From assembly GCF_046127645.1 (NCBI RefSeq), contig NZ_CP175919.1: a stretch of 64,000 nt of DNA. One strand, given 5' to 3'. Origin of the DNA: Clostridium_F caseinilyticum (GTDB lineage: Bacteria > Bacillota > Clostridia > Clostridiales > Clostridiaceae). Made by a program: the position numbers and the translations under genes. The notes beneath the pieces are model-generated. The model searched no databases, was not told the DNA's origin, and saw nothing but the letters and a program-made list of their open reading frames with translations. Positions 8,924 through 19,330 of this stretch are shown here, one piece after another (within the stretch, counting starts at the first letter, position 1; each line of letters opens with the position of its first letter).

Positions 8924-8978
8924 GGTTATATGATTTAATATAAAATTAAAGTTAAATCATATAACCACTGAATTTTTT
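8924..8978 (+). terminator. Intrinsic terminator
   Basis: GGTTATATGATTTA (8924-8937) pairs perfectly with TAAATCATATAACC (8953-8966) and is followed by a T run (8973-8978). Confidence 0.8.
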
Positions 8979-8997
8979 ATTTAAAATATAAACAGAG

Positions 8998-9110
8998 TTC
9001 TAAGATTCAGATGGAGTTTTTTATTCTCTCTAAAGCTTAGAAAATGGCTATCCAGGGAAGTAAGATATATCCACTTTGAAGAAAATGTCAGTATTGGAGT
9101 GGATAGTCAT
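8998..9110. repeat. Structured non-coding segment with two stem-loops
   Basis: TCTAAG...CTTAGA (about 8999-9041) forms one stem. ATGGCTATCCA (9044-9054) pairs with TGGATAGTCAT (9100-9110) in another, with one G.U pair. The first 27 bases resemble the left arm of the hairpin after asnA (30117-30144), with about four differences. I see no ORF in 8979-9318. Confidence 0.45.
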
Positions 9111-9318
9111 CAAATAAAACATGCTATTTATAAAACTATTTTAAGTTAAAAATATTTGCTTTTATATAATTAGATATTGTAGTTATTAAAAGTAGGATAT
9201 ATTATTTATGTTATTAACAGTATTTATCATATGTGTGAACATACAGCTATATAAAAGTATATTAAGTGTTAAAGAAACATATTATAGAATAAAGCAATAT
9301 ATTTTAAGGAGAATACAT

Positions 9319-10239
9319 TTGTTAAGAGCAGATGGCGTTTTTCAAGGCGGTGGAGTTAAAGCTACAGCTTTTACTGGAGCTATTTGTAGATTAGAAGAAG
9401 AAGGAATGATGTGGCAAAGACTCGCAGGAACATCTGCAGGAGCTATAATAGCTGCTTTTTTAGCTGTAGGTTATAGAGGAAAAGAAATAAAAAAAATAAT
9501 GTACGAATTAGATTATAAAAAGGTCGGAAATATGACAGCTATTAAGAAATTCCCTTTAGCTAAAAAGTCATTAGGACTTATATTAGAAAAGGGTATTTTT
9601 AGCACAACTTATATAGAAAGATATCTTGAAGAAGCTTTTAAAAATAAGGGAAAAACAAAATTTAAGCACATAAGTTTAAACAAAGAATCACCCTTAAAGA
9701 TAATAGCCTCAGATGTTACCAATAAAAGGTTGCTTATATTACCAGATGATATAAAAAAATATGGTATAGATCCTATGGAATTAGATATAGCGAAAGCAGT
9801 TACTATGAGTATAAGCATTCCTTTCTTTTTTACACCCATAAAGATTAAGTATATGGGTAAAGAAGCTTTTATAGTAGATGGAGGTATAACTAGTAACTAT
9901 CCTATATGGATATTTGATGTAAGAGATATTCCAAGATGGCCAACCTTTGGTTTTAAATTAGGCAATGGTGAAGATCTTAGTAGAACTATAGAAAATAAGG
10001 ATTTTATATCCTACATAATGGATGTTATAGAAACTACTATAGATTCTTATGATGAAAGCTATCTAAGGGATAAGGATAAAATTAGAACTATATCTATACC
10101 TGTTTTAGGAGTAAAAACTACAGAATTTAATATATCCTTAGAAACTAAGGAAAAATTATATAAAGAAGGCTATGAGAAAGCGGATGAATTTATAAAAAAA
10201 TGGGATTTTAGGAAATATATAAGATCCTATAGAATTTAG
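9319..10239 (+). CDS. Patatin-like phospholipase
   Basis: Patatin-family acyl hydrolase that uses a Ser-Asp dyad. The oxyanion-hole motif QGGGVKA lies at the N-terminus, the nucleophile is in GTSAG (about residue 37), and the catalytic Asp is in VDGG (about 186). I prefer TTG 9319: it is 8 bases after AAGGAGA, and the product then begins MLRADGVFQGGG, as patatins do. An upstream in-frame ATG (9208) would add 37 residues with a weak site and a hydrophobic stretch. The substrate is probably a membrane lipid acyl chain. Confidence 0.85.
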   Translation: MLRADGVFQGGGVKATAFTGAICRLEEEGMMWQRLAGTSAGAIIAAFLAVGYRGKEIKKIMYELDYKKVGNMTAIKKFPLAKKSLGLILEKGIFSTTYIERYLEEAFKNKGKTKFKHISLNKESPLKIIASDVTNKRLLILPDDIKKYGIDPMELDIAKAVTMSISIPFFFTPIKIKYMGKEAFIVDGGITSNYPIWIFDVRDIPRWPTFGFKLGNGEDLSRTIENKDFISYIMDVIETTIDSYDESYLRDKDKIRTISIPVLGVKTTEFNISLETKEKLYKEGYEKADEFIKKWDFRKYIRSYRI

Positions 10240-10350
10240 TAATATTAAATCTTTTTTATATTATATATGTTACTTATATAATATAAATATTTATTTAAAA
10301 GTTACTTATACTAAAGATATAGATTTAATAATTTTAGGAGGTATTATTTT

Positions 10351-10506
10351 ATGAAGCCGAAAGATAAAAGAGAATGGACAAAAGAAAACTATCTAGCTAA
10401 TGGGCATAAAACTCAAAATCAGTGGGCTAAAAATAAGCTTAATACTACTGTAAAAGAACCAGGAATGAATGAAAGTGGTTTAGAAGCTCAAAGAAAAGGA
10501 TATTAG
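10351..10506 (+). CDS. Small hydrophilic protein, 51 residues
   Basis: An ATG 11 bases after TTTAGGAGG opens a 51-codon frame ending at TAG 10504-10506. The product begins MKPKDKREWTKENYLANG, is rich in Lys, Asn and Glu, and has no membrane segment or Cys. The strong site, normal codon use and the terminator just after support a real gene. I do not recognise the family. Confidence 0.7.
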   Translation: MKPKDKREWTKENYLANGHKTQNQWAKNKLNTTVKEPGMNESGLEAQRKGY

Positions 10507-10554
10507 CTTATTTTATTATATATTAAAAAATTTTATTAAATGAAAATTTTAAAA

Positions 10555-10597
10555 TTCTTTCTGGTATCAAACCTATAAAACCAGAAAGAAATTTTTT
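10555..10597 (+). terminator. Intrinsic terminator
   Basis: TTCTTTCTGGT (10555-10565) pairs with ACCAGAAAGAA (10580-10590), followed by T6 (10592-10597). It ends the small-protein gene and isolates the corrinoid cluster. Confidence 0.85.
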
Positions 10598-10656
10598 GCT
10601 TAAAAATCAAGGATTATATAAAAATATTATAGAAAGGCATAAGTTTATTTTAATTA

Positions 10657-10700
10657 TATATAATTGTAGAAAATTTATTATTTCAATGCTAAAATACACA
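10657..10700 (+). promoter_or_regulatory. Conserved upstream element, copy 1
   Basis: A 22-base block (10657-10678, core TTGTAGAAAATTTAT), a 9-base variable spacer and an 11-base block GCTAAAATACA recur with identical spacing upstream of the other subtype-A methyltransferase gene (about 20597-20638). TAAAAT could be a -10 box. It lies about 70 bases before the start codon. It is either a shared promoter or the operator of a common regulator. Confidence 0.65.
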
Positions 10701-10768
10701 GTTGAAAATAGTAATTTTAATATGGAATAAATTGATAAAAATATTTTTATTGGAGGGGAGAGTTTTAA

Positions 10769-11821
<1,053 letters not shown>

Positions 11822-11867
11822 GGGATAATTAAATAATAATTTTAAATTAAGATGAGGAGAGTTTTAA

Positions 11868-13232
11868 ATGGGAAATACAAATGAAAATAAAGGAAATGGA
11901 AAGGCTCTTATACCTTTTGCTATTTTTGTGTTAGTGTATTTATGCTCAGGAATTATATTATCTATTATGGGAGTAGAAATGGCATTCTATCAATTTCCAG
12001 CTCCAATTGCAGTAGTAGTAGGAATAATATTTGCATTTATTTTAATACAAGGAACTTTAGATGAAAAAATGGACAGCTTCGTTAAAGGTTGTGGGGATGA
12101 GAATATAATAATAATGTGTATTATATATCTTTTAGCTGGCGGATTTTCATCAGTTTCTAAAGCAATGGGTGGAGCTGATGCTACAGTAAATTTAGGATTA
12201 ACTTTAATACCACCTCAATTTATTGTAGTAGGTATATTTTTAATATCTGCATTTATTTCTATTGCAACAGGAACATCAGTAGGAACTGTTGTCGCAGTAG
12301 GTCCTATAGCTGCTCAGTTAGTAGCAAAAGCAGGATTAAATATGCCCTTGGCACTAGGAGCATTAGTTGGGGGAGCTTTATATGGAGATAATTTATCAAT
12401 TATATCCGATACAACTATAGCTGCTACAAGGACTCAAGGTGTAGATATGAAAGATAAATTTAGAGTTAACTTTGGCTTTGCTACGGTAGCAGCTTTAGTT
12501 ACAATAGCTTTTTTATTTATATTTGGGAAGCCAGTAACTACACCAAAAATGGTAAGTCATTCATTTAATTTAATAAAAATAATTCCCTATATGTTTGTTT
12601 TAATAGCCGCCATAGCTGGAAAAAATGTATTTGCAGTATTAATGGGTGGAATAATACTCTCTGGAGCTATTGGGATTGGTTATGGAGACTTCACAATTTT
12701 AGGATTTGCAAAGGAAGTTTATGGAGGGTTTACAGGGATGTTTGATATTTTTTCATTATCACTGTTAACTGGAGGACTTGCTAATATGGTATCTAAAGGT
12801 GGTGGTCTTGACTGGCTTTTATACAAGATAAATAAAATGATAAAAGGTAAAAAATCTGCTGAATTAGGAATAAGTTCACTTGTAGCATTAACAGATGCAG
12901 CTACGGCAAATAATACGGTTTCTATAATTGTTTGTGGTGAATTGTCAAAGGAAATATCAAAGGAATATAAAATAGATCCAAGAAAAACGGCTTCTCTTCT
13001 AAGTACATTTTCAATGGTAATGCAAGGAATAATACCATATGGAGCTCAATTATTGATAGCAGGTAGTTTTACTAAAGGCTCAGTTAGCCCAGTTCAAATT
13101 GTACCTTATATGTGGTATCCATTTATATTAGGTATATTTGCTATAATTTTCATATTAACTCCTTTTGGAAATGGTTATTTAAAGAAACATCCTTGGGATT
13201 TTGAAAAGAATCAACCTGTAGATAAAGCTTAA
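11868..13232 (+). CDS. NhaC-family Na+/H+ antiporter-type transporter
   Basis: A 454-residue membrane protein with about 11 hydrophobic segments. The glycine-rich GTSVGTVVAVGPIAAQ and GGALYGDNLSIISDTTIAATRTQG stretches are signatures of the NhaC antiporter family. Family members exchange Na+ for H+, or act as substrate/Na+ or substrate/product antiporters (MleN type). Its position between methyltransferase and reactivase genes suggests transport of a substrate or product of the corrinoid pathway, but that is an inference. Confidence 0.85.
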   Translation: MGNTNENKGNGKALIPFAIFVLVYLCSGIILSIMGVEMAFYQFPAPIAVVVGIIFAFILIQGTLDEKMDSFVKGCGDENIIIMCIIYLLAGGFSSVSKAMGGADATVNLGLTLIPPQFIVVGIFLISAFISIATGTSVGTVVAVGPIAAQLVAKAGLNMPLALGALVGGALYGDNLSIISDTTIAATRTQGVDMKDKFRVNFGFATVAALVTIAFLFIFGKPVTTPKMVSHSFNLIKIIPYMFVLIAAIAGKNVFAVLMGGIILSGAIGIGYGDFTILGFAKEVYGGFTGMFDIFSLSLLTGGLANMVSKGGGLDWLLYKINKMIKGKKSAELGISSLVALTDAATANNTVSIIVCGELSKEISKEYKIDPRKTASLLSTFSMVMQGIIPYGAQLLIAGSFTKGSVSPVQIVPYMWYPFILGIFAIIFILTPFGNGYLKKHPWDFEKNQPVDKA

Positions 13233-13294
13233 ATAAGTTATATTTCATATATTTATTTAGGAAATTTTATGAAATCATATTCATAATTTGCAGG

Positions 13295-13330
13295 CAAACT
13301 TATGAATAAATTTTTCATAAGTTTGTCTTT
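13295..13330 (+). terminator. Intrinsic terminator after antiporter gene
   Basis: CAAACTTATGAA (13295-13306) pairs with TTCATAAGTTTG (13314-13325), followed by a T-rich tail. It probably separates the first two genes from the reactivase transcript. Confidence 0.75.
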
Positions 13331-13459
13331 ATTCATTTATTTTGATCTAAACATCTTAGAATTATCTAGATTATTTATTGAATTTAATATTTAATTTTAA
13401 TATTAAAATAATTATTACAGAAAAAATATAATTAATTTAGTTATAGAAAGAGGAAGTTT

Positions 13460-15190
13460 ATGGCTAGAATTATTTTTATAAAAAACAAGTTAGAGATAGA
13501 AGTGAAGAAGGGGACAAAACTTATAGAATGTATAAGAAAAGCAGGGCTTAATATTGAAGCTCCTTGTAATGGAAAAGGAATATGTGGTAAGTGTAAAGTT
13601 ATAGCAAGAGGCAATCTTTCTCCTAAAATAAAAGAAGAGGAAAAGTTCACAGAAGAAGAAAATGTTAGGCTTGCTTGTATGTGCGAGGTAATTGGGGATG
13701 CTCAAATAGAATTAATAGAAAAAGATAAAAATAAAAAATTAAAGACTATTAATAAAGGTTATTCTATAGAAACAAAATTAGATAGTAAAATAAAAAAAGT
13801 GGAATTAAATGATATAGATGAAAAAAACAATATACCTTATAAAGATACCTTGAATTTTATAACAAAAAAATTAAGTGTTTTAAAAAGGATGGGGGAAATA
13901 GAAAAAAGCAAAGAAAAAGATTTATGTGGGGTTATTCATAAAGAAGAGTTAATAGATGTAATACATAAAAGTCAATCCGTTTTAGCTGTAGCAGTGGACA
14001 TAGGTACTACAGGATTGTCTGCTTATCTTTTAAATTTAGAAGATGGGGAAATTTTAAATAAAATATCAGATTTAAATCCTCAGACAGAATATGGAGGAGA
14101 TGTATTATCTAGAATTACTTATTGTATGGAGAATAAAGATGGTATAGAAATTTTGTCTAAATGTATAAGAGAAAAAATAGATTCTATGGTAGATAAATTA
14201 ATAGGCAGGGAGTACGAAAGAAAGAATGTGTATGAAATAGCCATAGCAGCTAATACTACGATGCTTCATCTTTTTACAGGTGTTAATCCAAATACCATAG
14301 CTAAAGCCCCTTATAGATCTGTATTTTTAGATCAAATAGAAATAAAAGCTAGAGATATGAGTATAGAAATAAATGAGGAAGGAAATATTATATTACTTCC
14401 ATCCTTATCTTCTTATGTAGGAGCAGATATTGTAGCGGGAATTATAGCTACAGATTTTCAAAATAAAAAACATCCATCTATATTTATAGATATAGGAACT
14501 AATGGTGAATTGGCAGCTATTTATAAAGGCAATATGTCAGCATCATCTACTGCAGCAGGGCCTGCTTTTGAAGGTATGAATATTTCCTGTGGTTCCAGAG
14601 CGGAAGAAGGGGCTATAGATAATTTTTATATAGACGAAGATTATAACATTAAATATTCTACTATTGGTGATGAAGAGGCAAAAAGTATTTGTGGTAGTGG
14701 ACTTATGGATGTTATGGCAGCACTAATAAAAAGCAAAGTAGTTATGTCTAGTGGAAGATTTAATAAAAATATGCCAGATAAGTTAAAAGAAAAATTAAGA
14801 GATAAAAAATTTTATATAACAGATAATGTTTATATATCTCAAAATGATGTAAGACAAATACAATTGGCCAAAGGAGCAATATCTTCAGGAGTTACTATGC
14901 TTTTAAAAGAAATAGATGCTAATATAGAGGATATAGAAGAAGCAGTAATTGCAGGAGCTTTTGGATATCATATAAATCCAGAAAGTATAAAAATATTAGG
15001 AATAATACCAAAAGGGTTTAAAGGTAAAATAACTTTTGTAGGAAATTCTTCTATAGAGGGAGCAAGATTATCCTTACTAAACAAAGATATTTCACAAGCT
15101 ATGATAGACATAAGAGAAAATATAAAAGTTATAGAACTTTCTACTAGGGAAGATTTTCAAGATTATTTTGTAAAGGCTCTAAGTTTTTAA
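13460..15190 (+). CDS. Corrinoid protein reductive activator (RACo/RamA-like, [2Fe-2S] + ASKHA)
   Basis: A 576-residue ATP-dependent activator that reduces inactive Co(II) corrinoid back to Co(I). An N-terminal plant-type ferredoxin domain has C36-x5-C42-x2-C45 and C73, binding one [2Fe-2S]. After a linker, a C-terminal ASKHA ATPase region holds AVDIGTTGLSAYL (about 178) and FIDIGTNGELA. This is the layout of RACo and of DUF4445 activators, not of RamA with its 4Fe-4S C-terminus. It sits among corrinoid methyltransferase genes, which supports the role. Confidence 0.9.
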   Translation: MARIIFIKNKLEIEVKKGTKLIECIRKAGLNIEAPCNGKGICGKCKVIARGNLSPKIKEEEKFTEEENVRLACMCEVIGDAQIELIEKDKNKKLKTINKGYSIETKLDSKIKKVELNDIDEKNNIPYKDTLNFITKKLSVLKRMGEIEKSKEKDLCGVIHKEELIDVIHKSQSVLAVAVDIGTTGLSAYLLNLEDGEILNKISDLNPQTEYGGDVLSRITYCMENKDGIEILSKCIREKIDSMVDKLIGREYERKNVYEIAIAANTTMLHLFTGVNPNTIAKAPYRSVFLDQIEIKARDMSIEINEEGNIILLPSLSSYVGADIVAGIIATDFQNKKHPSIFIDIGTNGELAAIYKGNMSASSTAAGPAFEGMNISCGSRAEEGAIDNFYIDEDYNIKYSTIGDEEAKSICGSGLMDVMAALIKSKVVMSSGRFNKNMPDKLKEKLRDKKFYITDNVYISQNDVRQIQLAKGAISSGVTMLLKEIDANIEDIEEAVIAGAFGYHINPESIKILGIIPKGFKGKITFVGNSSIEGARLSLLNKDISQAMIDIRENIKVIELSTREDFQDYFVKALSF

Positions 15191-15279
15191 TGATACCTTA
15201 GAACTTATAATGTTTTATTAATAAAGATAAAATATAATTAGAATTGTAGCATTAGGTAAATCTTAATGGAGTGATTAAA

Positions 15280-16209
15280 ATGATAAAAGTAAATTTAATT
15301 TCAGGTTTTTTAGGAGCAGGAAAAACTACTTTAATAAAAAAAGTTTTAGAAAATGTGAAAGAAGAAAAGATAGTAATAATAGAAAATGAATTTGGAGAAG
15401 TAGCCATAGATGGGGACTTAATAAAAAAAGAGGGCTTTGATGTATTTGAATTGAGAAGTGGCTGCATTTGTTGCATGATGAAACAAGATTTTGAGGATTC
15501 TCTACAAAAGGTTATAGAAGAATACAAACCGGATAGAATAATAATAGAACCTACAGGTATAAGTTCTTTAAGCCAACTACTAGATATATTAAAAAAGGAT
15601 AATTTTAAAGATAAAATTAATATTAACTCAGTGATAACTGTGGTCGATGGTATAAGCTATTTAGAAGAAAAAGATGCCTTTGGAGAATTTTATATAGATC
15701 AAATAGAAAATGCAGAAATATTAATAATAAGTAAAATTCAAATGATAGATAAGAGTACTCTAAATAAAGTAAAGGAATCTTTAAGAGAGTTTAATAAAAA
15801 AGCTCATATAATTGAATTCCCTTTTAAAGAATTTAATAGGGAATATGTATTAAAGTTTTTGGATGAGGATTTATCAAGGGATATAAAAATAGAGCCTGTA
15901 GAATTTACGGTATCTACAGAGGATGGTTTTGAAAGCTTAGGCATAAAAACAAACAAAATCTTTGAAATAGATGATATAAATAAACTTATAAGTAAATTAT
16001 TCGCTGGGAAATATGGGAATATAATAAGGATAAAAGGTTTTTTAAAAGGTAGGGAAGATATAATTCAAATTAATTGTACTAAAAAGGTTCATAGCATAGA
16101 TGCAATTAAGGATAGTGAAGAAATAAAGATCTGCATAATAGGACAAAATTTATATAAAAAGGAAATAGAATTCTTATTTAAAGAAAAATATAGGATAAAA
16201 AGATTATAA
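15280..16209 (+). CDS. CobW/G3E-family GTP-binding metallochaperone
   Basis: A 309-residue G3E GTPase. Walker A GFLGAGKTT (about 9-17), the metal-binding GCICC motif (about 61-65) and a Walker B/guanine region with EPTGISS are present, followed by a C-terminal domain. Relatives deliver zinc, cobalt or nickel to target enzymes. Located between the reactivase and a methyltransferase gene, it may load zinc into the methyltransferases or cobalt for the corrinoid. I chose ATG 15280; the upstream GTG at 15271 lies in the ribosome binding site. Confidence 0.88.
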   Translation: MIKVNLISGFLGAGKTTLIKKVLENVKEEKIVIIENEFGEVAIDGDLIKKEGFDVFELRSGCICCMMKQDFEDSLQKVIEEYKPDRIIIEPTGISSLSQLLDILKKDNFKDKININSVITVVDGISYLEEKDAFGEFYIDQIENAEILIISKIQMIDKSTLNKVKESLREFNKKAHIIEFPFKEFNREYVLKFLDEDLSRDIKIEPVEFTVSTEDGFESLGIKTNKIFEIDDINKLISKLFAGKYGNIIRIKGFLKGREDIIQINCTKKVHSIDAIKDSEEIKICIIGQNLYKKEIEFLFKEKYRIKRL

Positions 16210-16231
16210 AAATTTTTTAGGAGGAATGATA

Positions 16232-17104
16232 ATGGATTATGATATGAACTTTAAATGTATTTTGGATACAGGAGAAGAAATACCTAAAGAAGCAGTAAAA
16301 ATATCAGGAGTAAAATTTCCTGATGTGCATAAAAATGCTAGAGATATGGCTATTCTTTCTAAGAGTATAAGAGAATATAATGATGATTTTTTTTCTATAG
16401 TACCTTTTTGTATGACAGTAGAAGCAGAAGCTTTAGGAGGAGAAATAAATTTAGGTGATGAGAAAGCTGGCCCTAGAGTTTCTAATTATACATTCAAAAA
16501 TATTGAGGACATTAAGGGACTAAAGGAAATAGATTTCGAAACTAAAAGAATAAAAGAGGTTTTAAAATCCGTTGAAATATTAAAAGAAGAGGGTGAGACT
16601 GTAATAATGGATGTACAGGGACCCTTTACTATAATAAGTTCTTTAATTGACCCAAGAATTTTTTATAAGGCAGTAAGAAAAAACAAAGATGAAGTAGAAA
16701 GACTTATGGAAATAGTAGAAAAAAACTCAGTGGAATTTATAAAGGAAGGAGTAAAAAGAGGAGCAGATATAATATCCTTTGGAGATTCTGCTGGAACTTT
16801 AGATATATTAGGACCAAAAATGTATAAAGAATTAGGTGGTAAATATACTTATAATGTTTTAAAAGAAGCGCAAAATTACCTAGAAGATTCTATAATACAT
16901 CTTTGTGGTATAACGTCATCTTCATTAGCTAGAGCAGAATTTGTAAAGTCAAATCCAATAGAAGTACCAGAAGGAATTACTTATGGACAGGCAATAGATC
17001 ATATTAGAAAAGAAAATAAGAATGTAAAAATATTAGGTCATAGTTGTTTAAGAAAGACCACTAAACCAATGAAAAAGGCTATAGTATGGGAAATACAATT
17101 ATAA
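16232..17104 (+). CDS. UroD-family corrinoid methyltransferase, subtype B, short
   Basis: 290 residues, about 50 shorter than its paralogues: the usual N-terminal TPKERxxxxxxGxxVDRxP segment is missing. The MTVEAEALG segment places it with the product at 18030 (subtype B). The zinc motif appears as HLCG (about 226) and HSC near residue 271, and the C-terminus is divergent and basic. It starts at ATG 16232, 7 bases from AGGAGG; ATG 16226 is too close. The corrinoid gene follows 48 bp on. It may be a specialised partner rather than a broken gene, because the frame is intact. Confidence 0.8.
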   Translation: MDYDMNFKCILDTGEEIPKEAVKISGVKFPDVHKNARDMAILSKSIREYNDDFFSIVPFCMTVEAEALGGEINLGDEKAGPRVSNYTFKNIEDIKGLKEIDFETKRIKEVLKSVEILKEEGETVIMDVQGPFTIISSLIDPRIFYKAVRKNKDEVERLMEIVEKNSVEFIKEGVKRGADIISFGDSAGTLDILGPKMYKELGGKYTYNVLKEAQNYLEDSIIHLCGITSSSLARAEFVKSNPIEVPEGITYGQAIDHIRKENKNVKILGHSCLRKTTKPMKKAIVWEIQL

Positions 17105-17152
17105 TAAAAATATTAAGAAATATAGTGTAGATATATTAAGGAGGAAAAATAA

Positions 17153-17815
17153 ATGAGTAATGTATCACAAGAGTTAATAGAAAAGTTATCAGAATCAGTA
17201 GTAGAAATGGAAGAAGAGGAAACCGTAGAATTAGCAAAAAAATGTATAGAAAACAATATTAGTGCATATGAAGCGATAGATAAAGGACTTGCTCATGGAA
17301 TGAATAGAGCAGGTGAGCTATATGAAGAAGGAGAATATTATATTCCAGAATTATTGATGTGTTCTGATGCTATGTACTCAGGACTAGAGATTTTAAAACC
17401 TTACTTAAAAAAGAATGATTTAGGGAAAAAACATAAAATAGTTATAGGTGTAATACAAGGAGATACCCACGATATAGGAAAAAATTTAGTTAAAATAATG
17501 ATGGAAACAGAAGGCTTTGAAGTTATAGATTTAGGAAGAGATGTACCACCAAGAGACTTTGTAGATAAAGCTAAAGAGATAGAAGCAGATATAATTTGTA
17601 TGTCTACTCTTATGACTACAACTATGGATGGAATGGGAGAAGTTATAAAATTATTAAAAGAAGAAGATATGAGAGAAAAAGTAACAGTAATGATAGGAGG
17701 AGGTCCTATATCTCAAAACTTTGCAGATAAGATAGGTGCAGACTTATATACAACAGATGCTTCAAAAGCTGCAAAATGTGCTAAAAAAATAGTAGAAGAA
17801 AAAGTTAAATGCTAG
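17153..17815 (+). CDS. Methyl-accepting corrinoid (B12-binding) protein
   Basis: A 220-residue two-domain protein: a helical B12-binding-2 cap (about 1-90) and a Rossmann B12-binding domain with D104-T-H-D-I-G109, where H106 is the lower cobalt ligand. A later GG motif (MIGGGPIS) holds the nucleotide tail. This is the size and layout of MtaC/MtbC/MtsB-type shuttle proteins that carry the methyl group between two methyltransferases. It is the only corrinoid protein in the window, so all four UroD paralogues probably share it. It has a strong AAGGAGG site. Confidence 0.93.
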   Translation: MSNVSQELIEKLSESVVEMEEEETVELAKKCIENNISAYEAIDKGLAHGMNRAGELYEEGEYYIPELLMCSDAMYSGLEILKPYLKKNDLGKKHKIVIGVIQGDTHDIGKNLVKIMMETEGFEVIDLGRDVPPRDFVDKAKEIEADIICMSTLMTTTMDGMGEVIKLLKEEDMREKVTVMIGGGPISQNFADKIGADLYTTDASKAAKCAKKIVEEKVKC

Positions 17816-18029
17816 TAAGAATTATATTTAAAACAATAAAGAGTTCTTAATTTAAAGGAGAATTTTACTACTACCACTAAATATTAAAGCGTATTATACA
17901 TGGATATGGGTAGCTTTTACTCTCATTTTTAAGAAGAATAAATATTATAGTGGATAGTTATAAGAAAAAGGTTTTGATGGAACATATTTTATAAAAATGT
18001 AAAAAATTTAAATGTATGAGGTGCATTAA

Positions 18030-19052
18030 ATGTTAACACCAAAAGAAAGATTAAATTTAGCATTGAAAAACAAAAAGGTAGATAGGCCTCCTTGCATATG
18101 TCCAGGTGGAATGATGAATATGATAATAGAAGAGTTGATGAATATAAGTGGATATAAGTGGCCAGAAGCTCATACAAATCCGGAAACTATGGCTAATTTA
18201 GCTATAGCAATGTATGAACAGGGAGGATTTGAAAACTTTGGAGTGCCTTTCTGCATGACTATAGAAGCAGAAGCTATGGGAGCTAAAGTGGATTTAGGAG
18301 ATAAAACTACTGAGCCTAGGGTTATAGAGTATCCGATAGAATCAGTAGCAGATTGGAAAAAACTAAAAAGAATAAATTTAAATGATGGAAGAGAGAAAGT
18401 AGTTTTAGATGCTATTAAAATTATAAAAGATAGAAATTTGCCAGTACCAATAATGGCGAATTTAACAGGACCTATAAGTGTAGCGTCATCTTTAATGGAG
18501 CCTATGTATTTTTATAAAGAATTGGTTAGAAAAAAAGATGAAGCTCATGAATTTATGAATTTTGTAACAGAAAATTTAATAGAATTTGGAAAAGCTCAAC
18601 TTTTAGCAGGTGCTAATGTTATAACTATATCAGATCCAAGTGGTACAGGAGAAATACTAGGACCAAAATTATTTAAAGAATTTGTTATACCTTATATAAA
18701 CAGAATAATAGATGAACTTAAAGACTACACAGATGGAACAATAGTACATATCTGTGGAAGATTAAAAAGTATATACAAAGAATTAAATGATTTACATAGT
18801 GATGTAGTAAGCTTTGATTCTATAAGCAGTGTAACTCAAGTACTTAAGAATGTGGAAAATAAAGCTGTAATGGGAAATGTAAGTACATTAACTATACAAA
18901 ATAGTCCAAAAGAAGATGTAGAAAAGCTGGCTAATGCTTGCATGAATTTAGGAGTAAATATATTATCACCAGCTTGTGGTATAGGAACTAAAAGTCCTAT
19001 GGAAAATGTAAGGGCAATGGTAAATGCAGCTAAAAAAAGAAATATAGAATAA
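18030..19052 (+). CDS. UroD-family corrinoid methyltransferase, subtype B
   Basis: 340 residues with the full N-terminus (TPKERLNLALKNKKVDRPP) and a zinc motif of HICG (about 246) plus Cys in SPACGIGTK (about 315). The FCMTIEAEAMG segment is shared with the product at 16232. A gap of about 215 bp with no recognisable gene separates it from the corrinoid gene, so it may have its own promoter. A terminator and then an insertion sequence follow. Expected role: methyl transfer to or from the corrinoid protein; the substrate is unknown. Confidence 0.85.
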   Translation: MLTPKERLNLALKNKKVDRPPCICPGGMMNMIIEELMNISGYKWPEAHTNPETMANLAIAMYEQGGFENFGVPFCMTIEAEAMGAKVDLGDKTTEPRVIEYPIESVADWKKLKRINLNDGREKVVLDAIKIIKDRNLPVPIMANLTGPISVASSLMEPMYFYKELVRKKDEAHEFMNFVTENLIEFGKAQLLAGANVITISDPSGTGEILGPKLFKEFVIPYINRIIDELKDYTDGTIVHICGRLKSIYKELNDLHSDVVSFDSISSVTQVLKNVENKAVMGNVSTLTIQNSPKEDVEKLANACMNLGVNILSPACGIGTKSPMENVRAMVNAAKKRNIE

Positions 19053-19096
19053 TAAAATTATAACTTAGAGATGGCTATGCTATTTTTGCTTTGAAC

Positions 19097-19160
19097 AAGG
19101 GATATATATGGTTAGAAAGATAAGGTATACTTTTTGACACACATATCCCTATTTTTGTAT
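19097..19160 (+). terminator. Terminator after subtype-B methyltransferase
   Basis: AGGGATATATATG pairs with CACACATATCCCT through matches and G.U pairs, ending in a T-rich ATTTTTG stretch. Beyond it, 19160-19330 shows nothing coding. Confidence 0.55.
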
Positions 19161-19330
19161 AAAATTATTTACTTTAAACATAAATTTATATATATAGTTT
19201 TCTATAGTAAATATATTTTTTAAGATGTCTCTTTCAATTTTATAGAATAATTATTAAATTTAAACCACATTTTATTTAAATATAATACTCTAAAAAATTT
19301 CTATGATAATCTTTTAACTTAAATATAAAT

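Noticed and set aside
17816..18029. AAAGGAG site in the gap between corrinoid and methyltransferase genes
   Set aside because: No start codon at a proper distance and only very short frames follow.
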